The notes under the pieces are model-generated. The model was not told the origin of the DNA. It made no database searches and saw only the letters and a program-made list of their open reading frames with translations. Shown here in pieces: positions 7,061 through 20,098 of a DNA stretch of 64,000 bases. A program made the position numbers and the translations under genes. The number at the start of each line of letters is the position of its first letter. Position 1 is the stretch's first letter. Origin of the DNA: Microvirga arsenatis (lineage in GTDB: Bacteria > Pseudomonadota > Alphaproteobacteria > Rhizobiales > Beijerinckiaceae); assembly GCF_009910705.1 (NCBI RefSeq), contig NZ_JAAAXJ010000008.1:124001-188000 (forward strand), in the 5' to 3' direction.

Positions 7061-7843
7061 ATGGGGCTCATCGACTTCACGCATTTCGTCAACGAGCTCG
7101 CAACCCAGTCCGGCCAGGCGATCCTGCCCTTCTTCCGCACCGCCATCGCCACGGAGGACAAGTCCCGCGGCGGCGCCTTCGACCCGGTCACGGAGGCCGA
7201 CCGGGCGAGCGAGGCGACCATGCGCCATCTCATCAAGCGCAGCTTCCCTACCCACGGCATCGTCGGCGAGGAATTCGGCGCCGAGCGCCCGGATGCGGAC
7301 TACGTCTGGGTTCTCGATCCCATCGACGGAACCCGGGCCTTCATCGCCGGCCTTCCCACCTGGGGCACCCTCATCGGCCTGACCCACAAAAAGCAGCCGG
7401 TCTTCGGCATGATGCACCAGCCCTTCACAGGCGAGCGCTTCTTCGGCGATTGCGGCAGCGCGACCTATCGCGGGCCGGGCGGCGAGCGCAGGCTGAAGGT
7501 CCGCCCCTGCGCCTCCCTGAAGGACGCGGTGATCTCCACCACGAGCCCGCGGCTCTTCGCAGGCGACGAGCTGCGCGCCTACGACCGGGTCGAGAGCGTG
7601 GCGCGCCTCGCCCGCTACGGCTGCGACTGCTATGCCTATTGCATGCTGGCCGCCGGCCATATCGATCTCGTGGTCGAGTCGGGCCTCAAGCCCTATGACA
7701 TCGCTGCCCTGGTGCCGATCATCGAGGGTGCGGGCGGGATCGTCACCACCTGGGACGGCGGCTCAGCCGCCGAGGGCGGGCGCATCGTCGCGGCGGGCGA
7801 CCGCCGGATCCATGCCGCCGCCGTCGAGCTGCTCAGCCGCTGA
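7061..7843 (+). CDS. hisN: Inositol-monophosphatase-family histidinol-phosphatase (HisN type)
   Basis: The 260-residue enzyme has the lithium-sensitive phosphatase signature: GEEFG for the first metal, DPIDGTRAFIAG for the metal and catalytic core, and KPYDIAALVPIIEGAGG replacing the usual WDxAA block. DGTRAFIxGxPTWG is typical of HisN, which removes phosphate from L-histidinol phosphate in histidine biosynthesis. Other family activities (inositol or PAP phosphatase) cannot be ruled out. The ATG at 7061 has AGGGA 9 nt upstream; a longer frame from 7010 starts next to the insertion scar. The ISL3 element is only about 60 bp upstream. The last 81 nt overlap the convergent hydrolase gene. Confidence 0.85.
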   Translation: MGLIDFTHFVNELATQSGQAILPFFRTAIATEDKSRGGAFDPVTEADRASEATMRHLIKRSFPTHGIVGEEFGAERPDADYVWVLDPIDGTRAFIAGLPTWGTLIGLTHKKQPVFGMMHQPFTGERFFGDCGSATYRGPGGERRLKVRPCASLKDAVISTTSPRLFAGDELRAYDRVESVARLARYGCDCYAYCMLAAGHIDLVVESGLKPYDIAALVPIIEGAGGIVTTWDGGSAAEGGRIVAAGDRRIHAAAVELLSR

Positions 7844-8836
7844 TCCCTTTTCGGCCCGGTCCCGCTGCGCCGGCGGAACCGGATCGGGCGTGCCGGGGAT
7901 GAAGGCGTCGAAGGCGGCCCAGAACTGCTCGCGCACCGGGTCCCGCTCCATCAGCACCTCGTGCCGGGCGCCAGGGATGACGATGACCCGTCCGGCCTTG
8001 AGCCGGGAGGCGAAGCGCTCGGTGGCAGGCGTCGCGCAGACCGGATCCGCCCCGGCCGCGATGATGAGCGTGGGCAGGCGGATCCTGATGGCATAGCGGG
8101 GATCGGCAAAGCGCTTCATGAAGCGGAAGGCGCTGTCGAGCCATGCCACGGTCGGAGCCCCGATGGCCCCGGCTCCAATGGCATGAGCCGCATCGGCATT
8201 GCGGCCATAACGCACCGGGTCGCTGGTGAGGCGGTTGCCCTTGAACGGCAGGGTGGAGATCGAGGTCTCGCCCCCACCAGGCACGAACATGGAGCCCATC
8301 CCGAGAAGCCGCAGCACCCGCGCCAGCAGGGCGGCCGAGCGGGTGCGCCGGATGATGCAGAGCGCGATCATCGGCGTGGTGGTCACGAGACGCCGGAAGG
8401 GCAGCCAGCCCTCATAGGCCGCATTGAGCGCGATGGCGCCGCCCATGGAATGGGCGAGGCCGAAATACGGTGCAGGCATGTGCGGTACGAGGATCTGGTC
8501 GTGGATCGCCTCCAGGTCATGCCGGTAATCGGAGAAGCGCCGCACATGGCCTTTGCGCGGGTTGCTCACCTGCCGCCCCGACAGCCCCTGCCCGCGCCAG
8601 TCGAAGGCCACCACGGCAAAGCCGCGGTCGAGCAGCTCGCCCACGACCTCGAAGTACTTTTCGATGAACTCCGCCCGGCCCTGCAGGATGCAGACCGTGC
8701 CCTGCGGCTCCTCCGTCTCCGGCATCCAATAGGCGGCCCTGAGCGCCACGCCGTCGCGGGCGGTCACGCTCAGCAGGGTCGGCTCTCCGGGCACGGGATT
8801 GTCGGGGGTCGTGATGAATTCCACGGCAGGGTCCAA
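7763..8836 (-). CDS. Alpha/beta hydrolase (lysophospholipase/monoglyceride lipase type)
   Basis: The 357-residue protein resembles PldB-type lysophospholipases. The oxyanion segment is LQGRAEFIEKY, the nucleophile is Ser130 in GLAHSMGG, FDWRGQGLSGR is the conserved loop, and the His is in GARHEVLME. It has no signal peptide and is probably cytoplasmic, acting on monoacylglycerols or lysophospholipids. The C-terminal 35 residues are Gly/Asp/Ala-rich and lie in the 81-nt overlap with hisN, so that tail is probably not part of the fold. Confidence 0.88.
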   Translation of the reverse strand: MDPAVEFITTPDNPVPGEPTLLSVTARDGVALRAAYWMPETEEPQGTVCILQGRAEFIEKYFEVVGELLDRGFAVVAFDWRGQGLSGRQVSNPRKGHVRRFSDYRHDLEAIHDQILVPHMPAPYFGLAHSMGGAIALNAAYEGWLPFRRLVTTTPMIALCIIRRTRSAALLARVLRLLGMGSMFVPGGGETSISTLPFKGNRLTSDPVRYGRNADAAHAIGAGAIGAPTVAWLDSAFRFMKRFADPRYAIRIRLPTLIIAAGADPVCATPATERFASRLKAGRVIVIPGARHEVLMERDPVREQFWAAFDAFIPGTPDPVPPAQRDRAEKGSAAEQLDGGGMDPAVARRDDAPALGG

Positions 8837-8887
8837 CTTGAAGGCTCAAGCTCTTTATAGAGCAGCATGGCTTTAGGGAACGTTCCT

Positions 8888-8916
8888 CTTGAAAGCAAAC
8901 CTGTTCATTCCCACAT
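8888..8916 (+). promoter_or_regulatory. Heat-shock (RpoH) type promoter for hsp20
   Basis: CTTGAAA at 8888-8894 and CCCACAT at 8910-8916 are separated by 15 bp. This fits the sigma-32 consensus CTTGAA, 13-17 bp, CCCCAT. Transcription would begin near 8925 and give a leader of about 90 nt before the hsp20 start. The motif match is seen; use of the site is inferred. Confidence 0.65.
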
Positions 8917-8924
8917 CGAGGCCG

Positions 8925-9013
8925 TGCCGGCCATGATGGCGGCGCGAAGACCCAGGTCCAGCCTCTGAAGGTGGATCTTCTTTCAGCATGTCGCTTCAAG
9001 CGGAGGATATGCC
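8925..9013 (+). promoter_or_regulatory. ROSE-like RNA thermometer leader of hsp20
   Basis: The leader can fold into successive hairpins: GGCCG-TGC-CGGCC (around 8920-8932), CTGAA...TTCAG (around 8966-8987), and a final CGCT-TCA-AGCG hairpin adjoining GGAGGATAT. In rhizobial ROSE elements a short U(U/C)GCU strand pairs with the AGGA of the ribosome-binding site; here GUCGCUUCAAGCGGAGGAUAU lies in that position. Position, spacing and the downstream small heat-shock gene all fit. I could not score the fold. Confidence 0.55.
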
Positions 9014-9472
9014 ATGCGACAGTTCGATCTTGCTCCCCTGTACCGCAATACGGTCGGCTTCGACCGTCTCTTCTCGATGCTCGACCAGATGGTCGGCGTC
9101 GATGCGGCTCCGAGCTACCCGCCCTACAACATCGAGCGCACCGGCGAGAATGCCTATCGCATCTCGATCGCGGTGGCCGGCTTCACCGACCGCGACCTCA
9201 CCATTGAGGTGAAGGAGAACGCCCTCTCCGTCCGCGGTGAGCGCAAGCCTTCGGAAGAGCGCAAAGTCGACGTTCTCCATCAGGGCATCGCCGCCCGCAG
9301 CTTCGACCGGCGCTTCCAGCTGGCCGACGGCGTGCAGGTGGTCGGCGCGACCCTCGAGAACGGCCTGCTCCACATCGACCTCGTGCGCGAGACGCCCGAG
9401 GCCAAGAAGCCGAAGCTCATCCCGATTTCCACGAACGGCACGCAGACCATCGAGGCCCAGAAGGCTGCCTGA
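9014..9472 (+). CDS. Small heat-shock protein, Hsp20 family
   Basis: The 152-residue ATP-independent chaperone has the alpha-crystallin domain from about residue 37 to 130. It begins PPYNIERTGE, includes AVAGFTDRDL and ends with ENGLLHIDL. The C-terminal IxI-type anchor is LIPIS. The length and motifs are those of class A rhizobial small heat-shock proteins, which hold unfolded proteins in large oligomers. The ATG has GGAGG 7-11 nt upstream. An RpoH-like promoter and a ROSE-like leader precede it, and a strong terminator follows. Confidence 0.95.
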   Translation: MRQFDLAPLYRNTVGFDRLFSMLDQMVGVDAAPSYPPYNIERTGENAYRISIAVAGFTDRDLTIEVKENALSVRGERKPSEERKVDVLHQGIAARSFDRRFQLADGVQVVGATLENGLLHIDLVRETPEAKKPKLIPISTNGTQTIEAQKAA

Positions 9473-9494
9473 CGTCCGAGGAGCCCAAAAAGAG

Positions 9495-9526
9495 AGCGCC
9501 CCGGTTCATGCCGGGGCGCTTTTTTG
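9495..9526. terminator. Bidirectional intrinsic terminator after hsp20
   Basis: AGCGCCCCGG-TTCATG-CCGGGGCGCT is a perfect 10-bp stem followed by TTTTTT on the plus strand. On the minus strand the same stem is followed, a few bases later, by a T-rich run. It therefore probably ends hsp20 and may also stop transcripts arriving from ltaE. Confidence 0.9.
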
Positions 9527-9635
9527 TTTTTAAGTCCTGGTCCTTGGTAATCCCGCCGGGGCCGGGGGCTGCCCCGCTGGTCAAGGGTCTCTTGGGAATG
9601 ATCCTTCGCGGGTGAATGCGGCAAGGTTAGGGCAA

Positions 9636-10712
9636 TCACTCCGCCGCGTGGCGCGATACCCCAGAAGAGGCGATCTCCAGCAGCCGGTGTACGTCCTCCT
9701 CCCGCGTCGCCCAGGAGGCGACGAGGCGGACCAGCACCTCGCCCTCCCCGACATGCTCGCCCTCGGGCAGGCTCAGCTCGGTCCAGGGATTGTAGAGAAT
9801 GCCTGCGGCCTTGAGCGCCCGGTCCAGGGCATGGGGAATGATCGGGAACACCTCGTTGGCCTGGGTCGGCCAGGCGAGGCGCACGCCGGGCAGGCGCGCC
9901 AGTCCCTCCGAAAGAGCCTTGGCCATGCGGTTGGCGTGGCGGGCATTGGCGAGCCAATGGTCGTCCGCGAAATAGCCTTCGAACTGCGCCGCGATCAGGC
10001 GGGCCTTGGAAATGATCTGGCCTGCGCGCTTGGAGCGGTAGTCGAGCGCCTCCGCCAGATCCGTCCTGAACACCACGATGGCCTCGGCCATGAGGCCGCC
10101 GTTCTTGGTGGCGCCGAAGGAGAGGATGTCGACGCCCCGCTTCCAGGTCATCTCGGCCGGGGTGCAGCCGAGCGCCACGAGGGCGTTGGCGAAGCGTGCG
10201 CCGTCCATGTGGAAGGCCAGCCCGTGCTCGCGGCAGACCGCGCCCAGGGCGGCCAGTTCGTCGAGATCGTAGACGAGGCCGCCTTCGCTCACCTGCGAGA
10301 TCGACAGGGCCTTGGGCGGCATCTGCTTCACGGCCCTAGGCAGGCTCTTCACATAGGCGGCGACGTCATCGGCCTTCAGCTTGGCCCCGACGCCCGGCAG
10401 GCCGGTCAGCTTGGCCCCGTGCATGAAGAATTCCGGGGCCCCGCACTCGTCGTCGATGACGTGGGCCTCCCGGTGGCAGATGCAGAGCCCATAGGGCGGA
10501 ACCGCCGAGGAGAGAGCGAGCGCATTGGCGGCCGTGCCGGTGGTGGCGAAGAACACATCCACGTCGCGCTCGAAGATCTCGGCGAAACGCGCCCGCACCC
10601 GCCTGGTGATCTCGTCGTTGCCGTAAGCAGCCATGGCGCCGGCATTGGCCTCGACGATGGCCTGCAGAACGGGTGCGCTCGCCCCCACGGTGTTGTCGCT
10701 CGCAAAGTTCAT
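9636..10712 (-). CDS. ltaE: Low-specificity L-threonine aldolase
   Basis: The 358-residue PLP enzyme cleaves L-threonine and L-allo-threonine to glycine and acetaldehyde. Visible motifs are NFASDNTVGA at the N terminus, AYGND, TTGTAANALAL, HMDGARFANAL (PLP-binding Asp) and SFGATKNGG with the Schiff-base lysine. The start at 10712 is set by GAGGAGG 5-11 nt upstream and by the MNFASDN start common in the family. The longer open frame to 11282 runs into the gltB leader and is not coding. Confidence 0.93.
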   Translation of the reverse strand: MNFASDNTVGASAPVLQAIVEANAGAMAAYGNDEITRRVRARFAEIFERDVDVFFATTGTAANALALSSAVPPYGLCICHREAHVIDDECGAPEFFMHGAKLTGLPGVGAKLKADDVAAYVKSLPRAVKQMPPKALSISQVSEGGLVYDLDELAALGAVCREHGLAFHMDGARFANALVALGCTPAEMTWKRGVDILSFGATKNGGLMAEAIVVFRTDLAEALDYRSKRAGQIISKARLIAAQFEGYFADDHWLANARHANRMAKALSEGLARLPGVRLAWPTQANEVFPIIPHALDRALKAAGILYNPWTELSLPEGEHVGEGEVLVRLVASWATREEDVHRLLEIASSGVSRHAAE

Positions 10713-11214
10713 CCGATGCCTCCTCGGCCCGCACCCTGACGATGGCGGCCGACATGTCAAGAACATTGACCCATCGGCGGAGACTTTCGTTCCAACCACG
10801 TGAAAGCTGTTTTTGTTACACTCGACAACGCTGCCTTGTAACTTTTGTCTAAAATTTTTCCAAACCCTCTTGTCCCCTGCAGCAAACTCTGGCACCTTGC
10901 TCTCATTAGGACAGCCATGCTGTCCCTTTCGGGGTGCCTGCGCCCTGTTCTTCGCCCTGAGGTCTTCTTGATGCTTCGCACGACGCGAACGAAACGAGAT
11001 ACCGAGAAAGCCGCCCGCAAAACGTGGGCGGGACGGGCGACTCTGGGCTGAGTTCACGAAGCCCGAAGGATGCCCGCGAGGAGCGGGCTCCCCTGCCGGA
11101 CCCAACCCTCGAAAACCCGAAGAAGCGGCGGGCACCCGGACGATCCGATCATCCGGCAGGCCCAAAAGCCGCCTCAAAGAACCTTGAAGACGCGTTCGGA
11201 TGTGAGGATCTGCC
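10713..11214 (+). promoter_or_regulatory. Divergent control region and structured leader of gltB
   Basis: This 502-bp gap holds no gene I can support. The half near ltaE (10770-10860) is unusually AT-rich and is the likely promoter zone. The half near gltB contains three compact inverted repeats: CCGCCCGC/GTGGGCGG at 11011-11031, GCCCGC/GCGGGC at 11072-11088, and a 9-bp pair CCTGCCGGA (11092-11100) and TCCGGCAGG (11152-11160) enclosing 51 nt. This could be a regulatory leader, but it matches no riboswitch class that I recognise. Confidence 0.45.
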
Positions 11215-15933
<4,719 letters not shown>

Positions 15934-15952
15934 GGATTGAAGGGGCAAACCC

Positions 15953-17374
15953 ATGGGCAAGGTCACAGGTTTTCTCGAATACGACCGGCAGGAGCAGAAG
16001 TATCAGCTCGCCGGCGAGCGCGTGCGCCACTTCCGCGAGTTCACGCTGCCGCTCGACGACAACGATCTGAAGAAGCAGGCGGGGCGCTGCATGGATTGCG
16101 GCATCCCCTTCTGCCACGGGCCGACGGGCTGCCCGGTGCACAACCAGATCCCCGACTGGAACGACCTCGTCTGGCAGGGCGACTGGGAGGAGGCGGCGCG
16201 CAACCTCCACACCACCAACAACTTCCCGGAGTTCACGGGCCGCATCTGCCCGGCGCCCTGCGAGGAGGCCTGCACCCTCAATCTCGAGAACCAGCCGGTC
16301 ACCATCAAGACCATCGAGCAGGCCATCGCCGACAAGGCGTGGGAGATGGGATGGGTGAAGCCCGAGCCCGCCAAGATCCAGACGGGCAAGCGCATCGCCG
16401 TCATCGGCTCGGGCCCCGCAGGCCTCGCCGCAGCCCAGCAGCTCGCCCGCGCCGGCCATGAGGTGCACGTGTTCGAACGCCAGGCGAAGCCCGGCGGCCT
16501 GCTGCGCTACGGCATTCCGGACTTCAAGATGGAGAAGTACCACATCGACCGCCGCGTGAAGCAGATGGAGGCCGAGGGCGTGGTCTTCCATTGCGGGGTG
16601 AACATCGGCGTCGACCGCAGCTTCGCCTCGCTGCACAACGAGTTCGATGCGGTGCTGTTCGCCGGCGGCGCGGAGGACCCGCGCAACCCGAACCTGCCCG
16701 GCCAGGACCTCGCCGGCGTGCACTACGCCATGCCCTACCTCACCCAGGCGAACAAGCGCGTCGGGCACGAGGAGGTCAGCGACGAGCCGATCCTCGCAGG
16801 CGGCAAGCATGTGGTGGTGATCGGCGGCGGCGACACGGCGTCCGACTGCGTCGGCACCGCCTTCCGCCAGGGCGCGCTCTCCGTGACCCAGCTCGACATC
16901 CGTCCCAAGCCGCCGGAGCGGGAGGACAAGCTCACCGTGTGGCCCTACTGGCCGACGAAGCTGCGCACCTCCTCCTCCCAGGCGGAGGGCGCGGAGCGCG
17001 AGTTCCAGGCGGCGACCCTGGGCATCGAGGGCAAGAAGGGCCGCGTCACCGGGGTGCAATGCGCCCGCGTCGACGAAAAGCGCCAGCCGATTCCCGGTAC
17101 GGAATTCGTGCTCAAGGCCGACCTCGTCTTCATCGCCATCGGCTTTGCCGGCTCGGTGAAGGAGGGCCTGCTGGAGCAGTCCGGCGTCGCCGTGGACCGG
17201 CGCGGCAATGTGGTTGCCGACGACAGGTCCTATCGGACGTCCAACGAGAAGGTTTTCGTGGCCGGCGACATGCGCCGCGGCCAGTCGCTGGTGGTCTGGG
17301 CCATCCGCGAGGGCCGCCAGGCGGCCCGCTCCATCGATACCTTCCTGATGGGCTCCAGCACCCTTCCGGTCTGA
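15953..17374 (+). CDS. gltD: Glutamate synthase [NADPH], small subunit
   Basis: The 473-residue flavoprotein passes electrons from NADPH through FAD and 4Fe-4S centres to GltB. The N-terminal ferredoxin-like part carries [22 protein letters not shown] and [11 protein letters not shown]. The FAD site is [12 protein letters not shown] near residue 148, and the NADPH site is [11 protein letters not shown]. It starts 19 nt after gltB with AAGGGGC upstream, and is followed by a strong terminator. Confidence 0.99.
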   Translation: MGKVTGFLEYDRQEQKYQLAGERVRHFREFTLPLDDNDLKKQAGRCMDCGIPFCHGPTGCPVHNQIPDWNDLVWQGDWEEAARNLHTTNNFPEFTGRICPAPCEEACTLNLENQPVTIKTIEQAIADKAWEMGWVKPEPAKIQTGKRIAVIGSGPAGLAAAQQLARAGHEVHVFERQAKPGGLLRYGIPDFKMEKYHIDRRVKQMEAEGVVFHCGVNIGVDRSFASLHNEFDAVLFAGGAEDPRNPNLPGQDLAGVHYAMPYLTQANKRVGHEEVSDEPILAGGKHVVVIGGGDTASDCVGTAFRQGALSVTQLDIRPKPPEREDKLTVWPYWPTKLRTSSSQAEGAEREFQAATLGIEGKKGRVTGVQCARVDEKRQPIPGTEFVLKADLVFIAIGFAGSVKEGLLEQSGVAVDRRGNVVADDRSYRTSNEKVFVAGDMRRGQSLVVWAIREGRQAARSIDTFLMGSSTLPV

Positions 17375-17396
17375 GGGCGGATCATCGCTTCAACGG

Positions 17397-17435
17397 AAGC
17401 GGCGGCGCATCTCAAGATGCGCCGCCGCTTTTCTT
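17397..17435 (+). terminator. Intrinsic terminator of gltBD
   Basis: AAGCGGCGGCGCAT and ATGCGCCGCCGCTT form a perfect 14-bp stem with loop CTCAAG, followed by TTCTTT, 23 nt after the gltD stop codon. Confidence 0.92.
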
Positions 17436-17453
17436 TGGTGCCGGAAACCGTGT

Positions 17454-18734
17454 TTACGGATTGGGCCAGCGGAAGTCGTCGGCGCGGCCGGGGCGCGATC
17501 CCGGGGCGGCGCCGACCCTGAAGGCGCGCTGAGCGGCATAGGCATGGTCGCCCGTGAGCTTGGGCGGAGCCGTGACGAGAGCGCCGCCCGGGGCGACGTC
17601 CTGGCGCGTGAGCGGCAGGACGGGCCCGACCAGCGGCTTCTGCGGCAGGGCGACGGGCGCCGCGGCATCGGGCGGCGCGGGAATCGCAGCCTCGATGGAG
17701 GGTGCAGGCGCCCCCTCGGCAGGAGCAGATGCTGCGGGGTTGGGAGCCGCAGCCACGGCCGCTCCGCCCTGACCGAGGATCCGCTTGATCTCCGTGTCGG
17801 CGAAGAAGGCCACCTTGCGGGCGCCGGCGCGGGTGAAGAACACGCCCTCGTTGGTGCGCAGCTTGGTCGGCTCCCCGTCCACGTCGGGACCCTCGGCCGT
17901 GTAGCGGTTCTCTTCGTCCACGAAGCCCGGCCAGATGTCCACGTAGGTGCCGCCATGGCGCTGGACGCTCTCCTTGTAGATCTCGTTCATCGCCACGAGA
18001 TCGTCGGAGATCTTGCTGTTCTTCATGGGCGGCAGGCCGATCCAGACCACAGGGATGCGGCGCTCCTTGAAAACGCCCATGATCGCATCGACCCGCTGCC
18101 GGTAAAGATCCCTCCACCGGTCGGACAGGGGCTCCACGGCCTCGTCGCCCTCCCTGATCGACTGCCGGTCGTTCGTGCCCAGCATGACCACGGCCACGGA
18201 GACCTTCTGGCCCCCGTCCAGGGTCGACCTGATGAAGTTCGGCCAATCGGCCGGGTCGGCGCGGACGAGGTTGACGTCGCCGCGCACCTTGGCGACGACC
18301 TCCACATCCTGGTTCTCGGCATAATGGGCGTCGAGACCCTGGCGGGCGAAGCCGGCCAGGGCGTCCCCGAACACCACCACCTGGGTGCTCGGGTTGATCT
18401 TGGGCTTCTCCTGCTTCGCCACGGCGGGCGCGGCGGCCGGCTTGCGCGGCCGCGCCACCGGGGCGCGGGCGGGCGGCGGGGGATCGTCCGGCACCCCGAA
18501 GAAGCGCCGCAGGCTGAAACCCTGCTGCGGCTGGGGCTGGGCGGGCTGCACGAGCTTTCCCGGATAATAGCCGGGCGGGTAGGCCCGGGGATCGCGGTAG
18601 CCCTGCTGCTGGGGATATCCGGGCTGCTGGTAATAGCCTGGCTGCGCCAGGGCCGCGCCGGCGCCTCCCGCCATGAGGAGCAGGGCCAGGGTCATGCGGC
18701 GGAGGATCGGCACCAGTTTCATCGGCGGTTCCAT
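17454..18734 (-). CDS. DUF459/SGNH-fold protein lacking the catalytic triad
   Basis: The 426-residue exported protein has a signal peptide (cleavage near AALAQ, about residue 31), a Tyr/Gln/Pro-rich linker (31-110), an SGNH-hydrolase fold (about 117-315) and an Ala/Pro-rich tail. The fold is recognisable: VVVFGDALAGF replaces the usual GDSL block, VMLGTNDR keeps block III (Asn188), and NEGVFFTRAGARKVAFF aligns with the usual DGxHFTxxGxxKLA block V. The nucleophile Ser is Ala125, and the Asp and His of block V are Glu296 and Phe299. It is therefore probably a pseudo-hydrolase, perhaps polysaccharide- or peptidoglycan-binding. An alternative start at 18722 is possible. Confidence 0.85.
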   Translation of the reverse strand: MEPPMKLVPILRRMTLALLLMAGGAGAALAQPGYYQQPGYPQQQGYRDPRAYPPGYYPGKLVQPAQPQPQQGFSLRRFFGVPDDPPPPARAPVARPRKPAAAPAVAKQEKPKINPSTQVVVFGDALAGFARQGLDAHYAENQDVEVVAKVRGDVNLVRADPADWPNFIRSTLDGGQKVSVAVVMLGTNDRQSIREGDEAVEPLSDRWRDLYRQRVDAIMGVFKERRIPVVWIGLPPMKNSKISDDLVAMNEIYKESVQRHGGTYVDIWPGFVDEENRYTAEGPDVDGEPTKLRTNEGVFFTRAGARKVAFFADTEIKRILGQGGAAVAAAPNPAASAPAEGAPAPSIEAAIPAPPDAAAPVALPQKPLVGPVLPLTRQDVAPGGALVTAPPKLTGDHAYAAQRAFRVGAAPGSRPGRADDFRWPNP

Positions 18735-18779
18735 ATTTGCCCGGGACCAGCCCTGTTATAGTGCCTCACGGGCTTTCCG

Positions 18780-20006
18780 TCAGCGGGCCGTGCGCAATTC
18801 GCGCAGAACGGCGTAATCGGCGTAGCCGTCCGGGATCAAACCGCGCCGGAGCTGGAAGTTCCGCACAGCCTCCCGGGTCTTGGAGCCGAGCTTGCCGTCC
18901 GCATCGCCCTCATAAAAGCCGAGGCGGGCCAGGCGCTCCTGCAGTTCCTGGCGCTGGTCCTTGTCCAGCATGGGCTTGTCCTTGGGCCAGGCTCCCTGGA
19001 TCGGCAGCCCTCCCATGAGGCGGTCGCCCAGATGCGCCACGCCCATGGCATAGGCATCCGACGAATTGTAGGTCTTGATCACGTCGTAGTTGCGGGTGAC
19101 CAGGAAGGCTGGCCCATCGGCCCCACCCGGCAGGAACAGGTTCGCCTCGCCCGCGCGCGGCATGGCCTTGCCGTCGACCCGGCGCAGGCCGAGGGCCTGC
19201 CATTGGGCGAAGTTCTGCTTGAGGTGGCGGAAGTCGAACCCCTTCGGCAGCTGGACCTCGAAGCCCCAGGGCAGCCCTGGTTCCCAACCCTGCTGGCGCA
19301 GGTAATTGGCGGTGGAGGCCATGGCGTCCGGCACGGAGGACCAGATGTCGCGCACCCCGTCCCCGTTGCCGTCGACGGCGTATTTCATGAAGCTCGAGGG
19401 CATGAACTGGGTCTGGCCCATGGCGCCGGCCCAGGAGCCCAGCATCCGGGAACGGTCGACGTGGTCCTGCTCCAGGATCTGCAGCGCGGTGAGAAGCTCC
19501 TCCCGGAAGAAGTCGCCGCGATAGCCCGTATAGGCCAGGGTCGCCAGCGCCCGGACGGCGTAGATCGAGCCGGTGAAGCTGCCGAAATTCGTCTCCATGC
19601 CCCAGACGCCGAGCACCACGGAGCGGGGAACGCCATAGGCCTTTTCGACCATGCCGAGGGTCTTCGACCATTCGGCGGCCATCTCCTGGCCGCGCTTGAG
19701 GCGCTGGGCCGAGATCGAGCCCTCGATATAGTCCCAGATCGGGCGGACGAACTCGGATTGCTTGCGGGTGAGCGCGACGATCTTGGCATCGGGCTCGACG
19801 CCGCGGAAGGCCTCGTCGAAAGTGGCCCGCGACACCCCCCGCGCCTTGGCCGCCGGCCAGAGGCCCTGCACGAAGCGCTGGAACCCGGCATCCGCCGTCT
19901 CCTGCGCCCGAACGGGAGAAGATGCGAGCCCCGCGCCGGCGGCGAGGCTCAGGCCGAGGAGGAGGGCGCCGGAGAGGCGGCGCACCAGATGCAGCGGCTG
20001 GCGCAT
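18780..20006 (-). CDS. Lytic murein transglycosylase, MltB type
   Basis: The 408-residue periplasmic enzyme has a signal peptide ending near SPVRAQ. A family 103 lytic transglycosylase domain follows at about 40-330, with the catalytic Glu in GVWGMETNFG. The substrate-site motifs AGAMGQTQFMPSSF, DGNGDGVRDIW and ANYLRQQGW are present. A C-terminal peptidoglycan-binding domain is at about 345-405 (RLGFYEGDADGKLGSKTREAV). It cleaves glycan strands with formation of 1,6-anhydro-muramic ends. It lies downstream of galE on the same strand with a 92-nt gap. Confidence 0.95.
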   Translation of the reverse strand: MRQPLHLVRRLSGALLLGLSLAAGAGLASSPVRAQETADAGFQRFVQGLWPAAKARGVSRATFDEAFRGVEPDAKIVALTRKQSEFVRPIWDYIEGSISAQRLKRGQEMAAEWSKTLGMVEKAYGVPRSVVLGVWGMETNFGSFTGSIYAVRALATLAYTGYRGDFFREELLTALQILEQDHVDRSRMLGSWAGAMGQTQFMPSSFMKYAVDGNGDGVRDIWSSVPDAMASTANYLRQQGWEPGLPWGFEVQLPKGFDFRHLKQNFAQWQALGLRRVDGKAMPRAGEANLFLPGGADGPAFLVTRNYDVIKTYNSSDAYAMGVAHLGDRLMGGLPIQGAWPKDKPMLDKDQRQELQERLARLGFYEGDADGKLGSKTREAVRNFQLRRGLIPDGYADYAVLRELRTAR

Positions 20007-20098
20007 GGATGTCGCTCATGAAACAGGACGGATCGTCCCGCCATTGCGACACTAGGGGAGTTAACGGACGGTTGAAAACTAGCCTTATAGGTAGGGGT

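Noticed and set aside
10845..11051. A 68-codon frame in the gap before gltB
   Set aside because: No ribosome-binding site, no recognisable domain, and it lies over the AT-rich promoter zone and leader hairpins.
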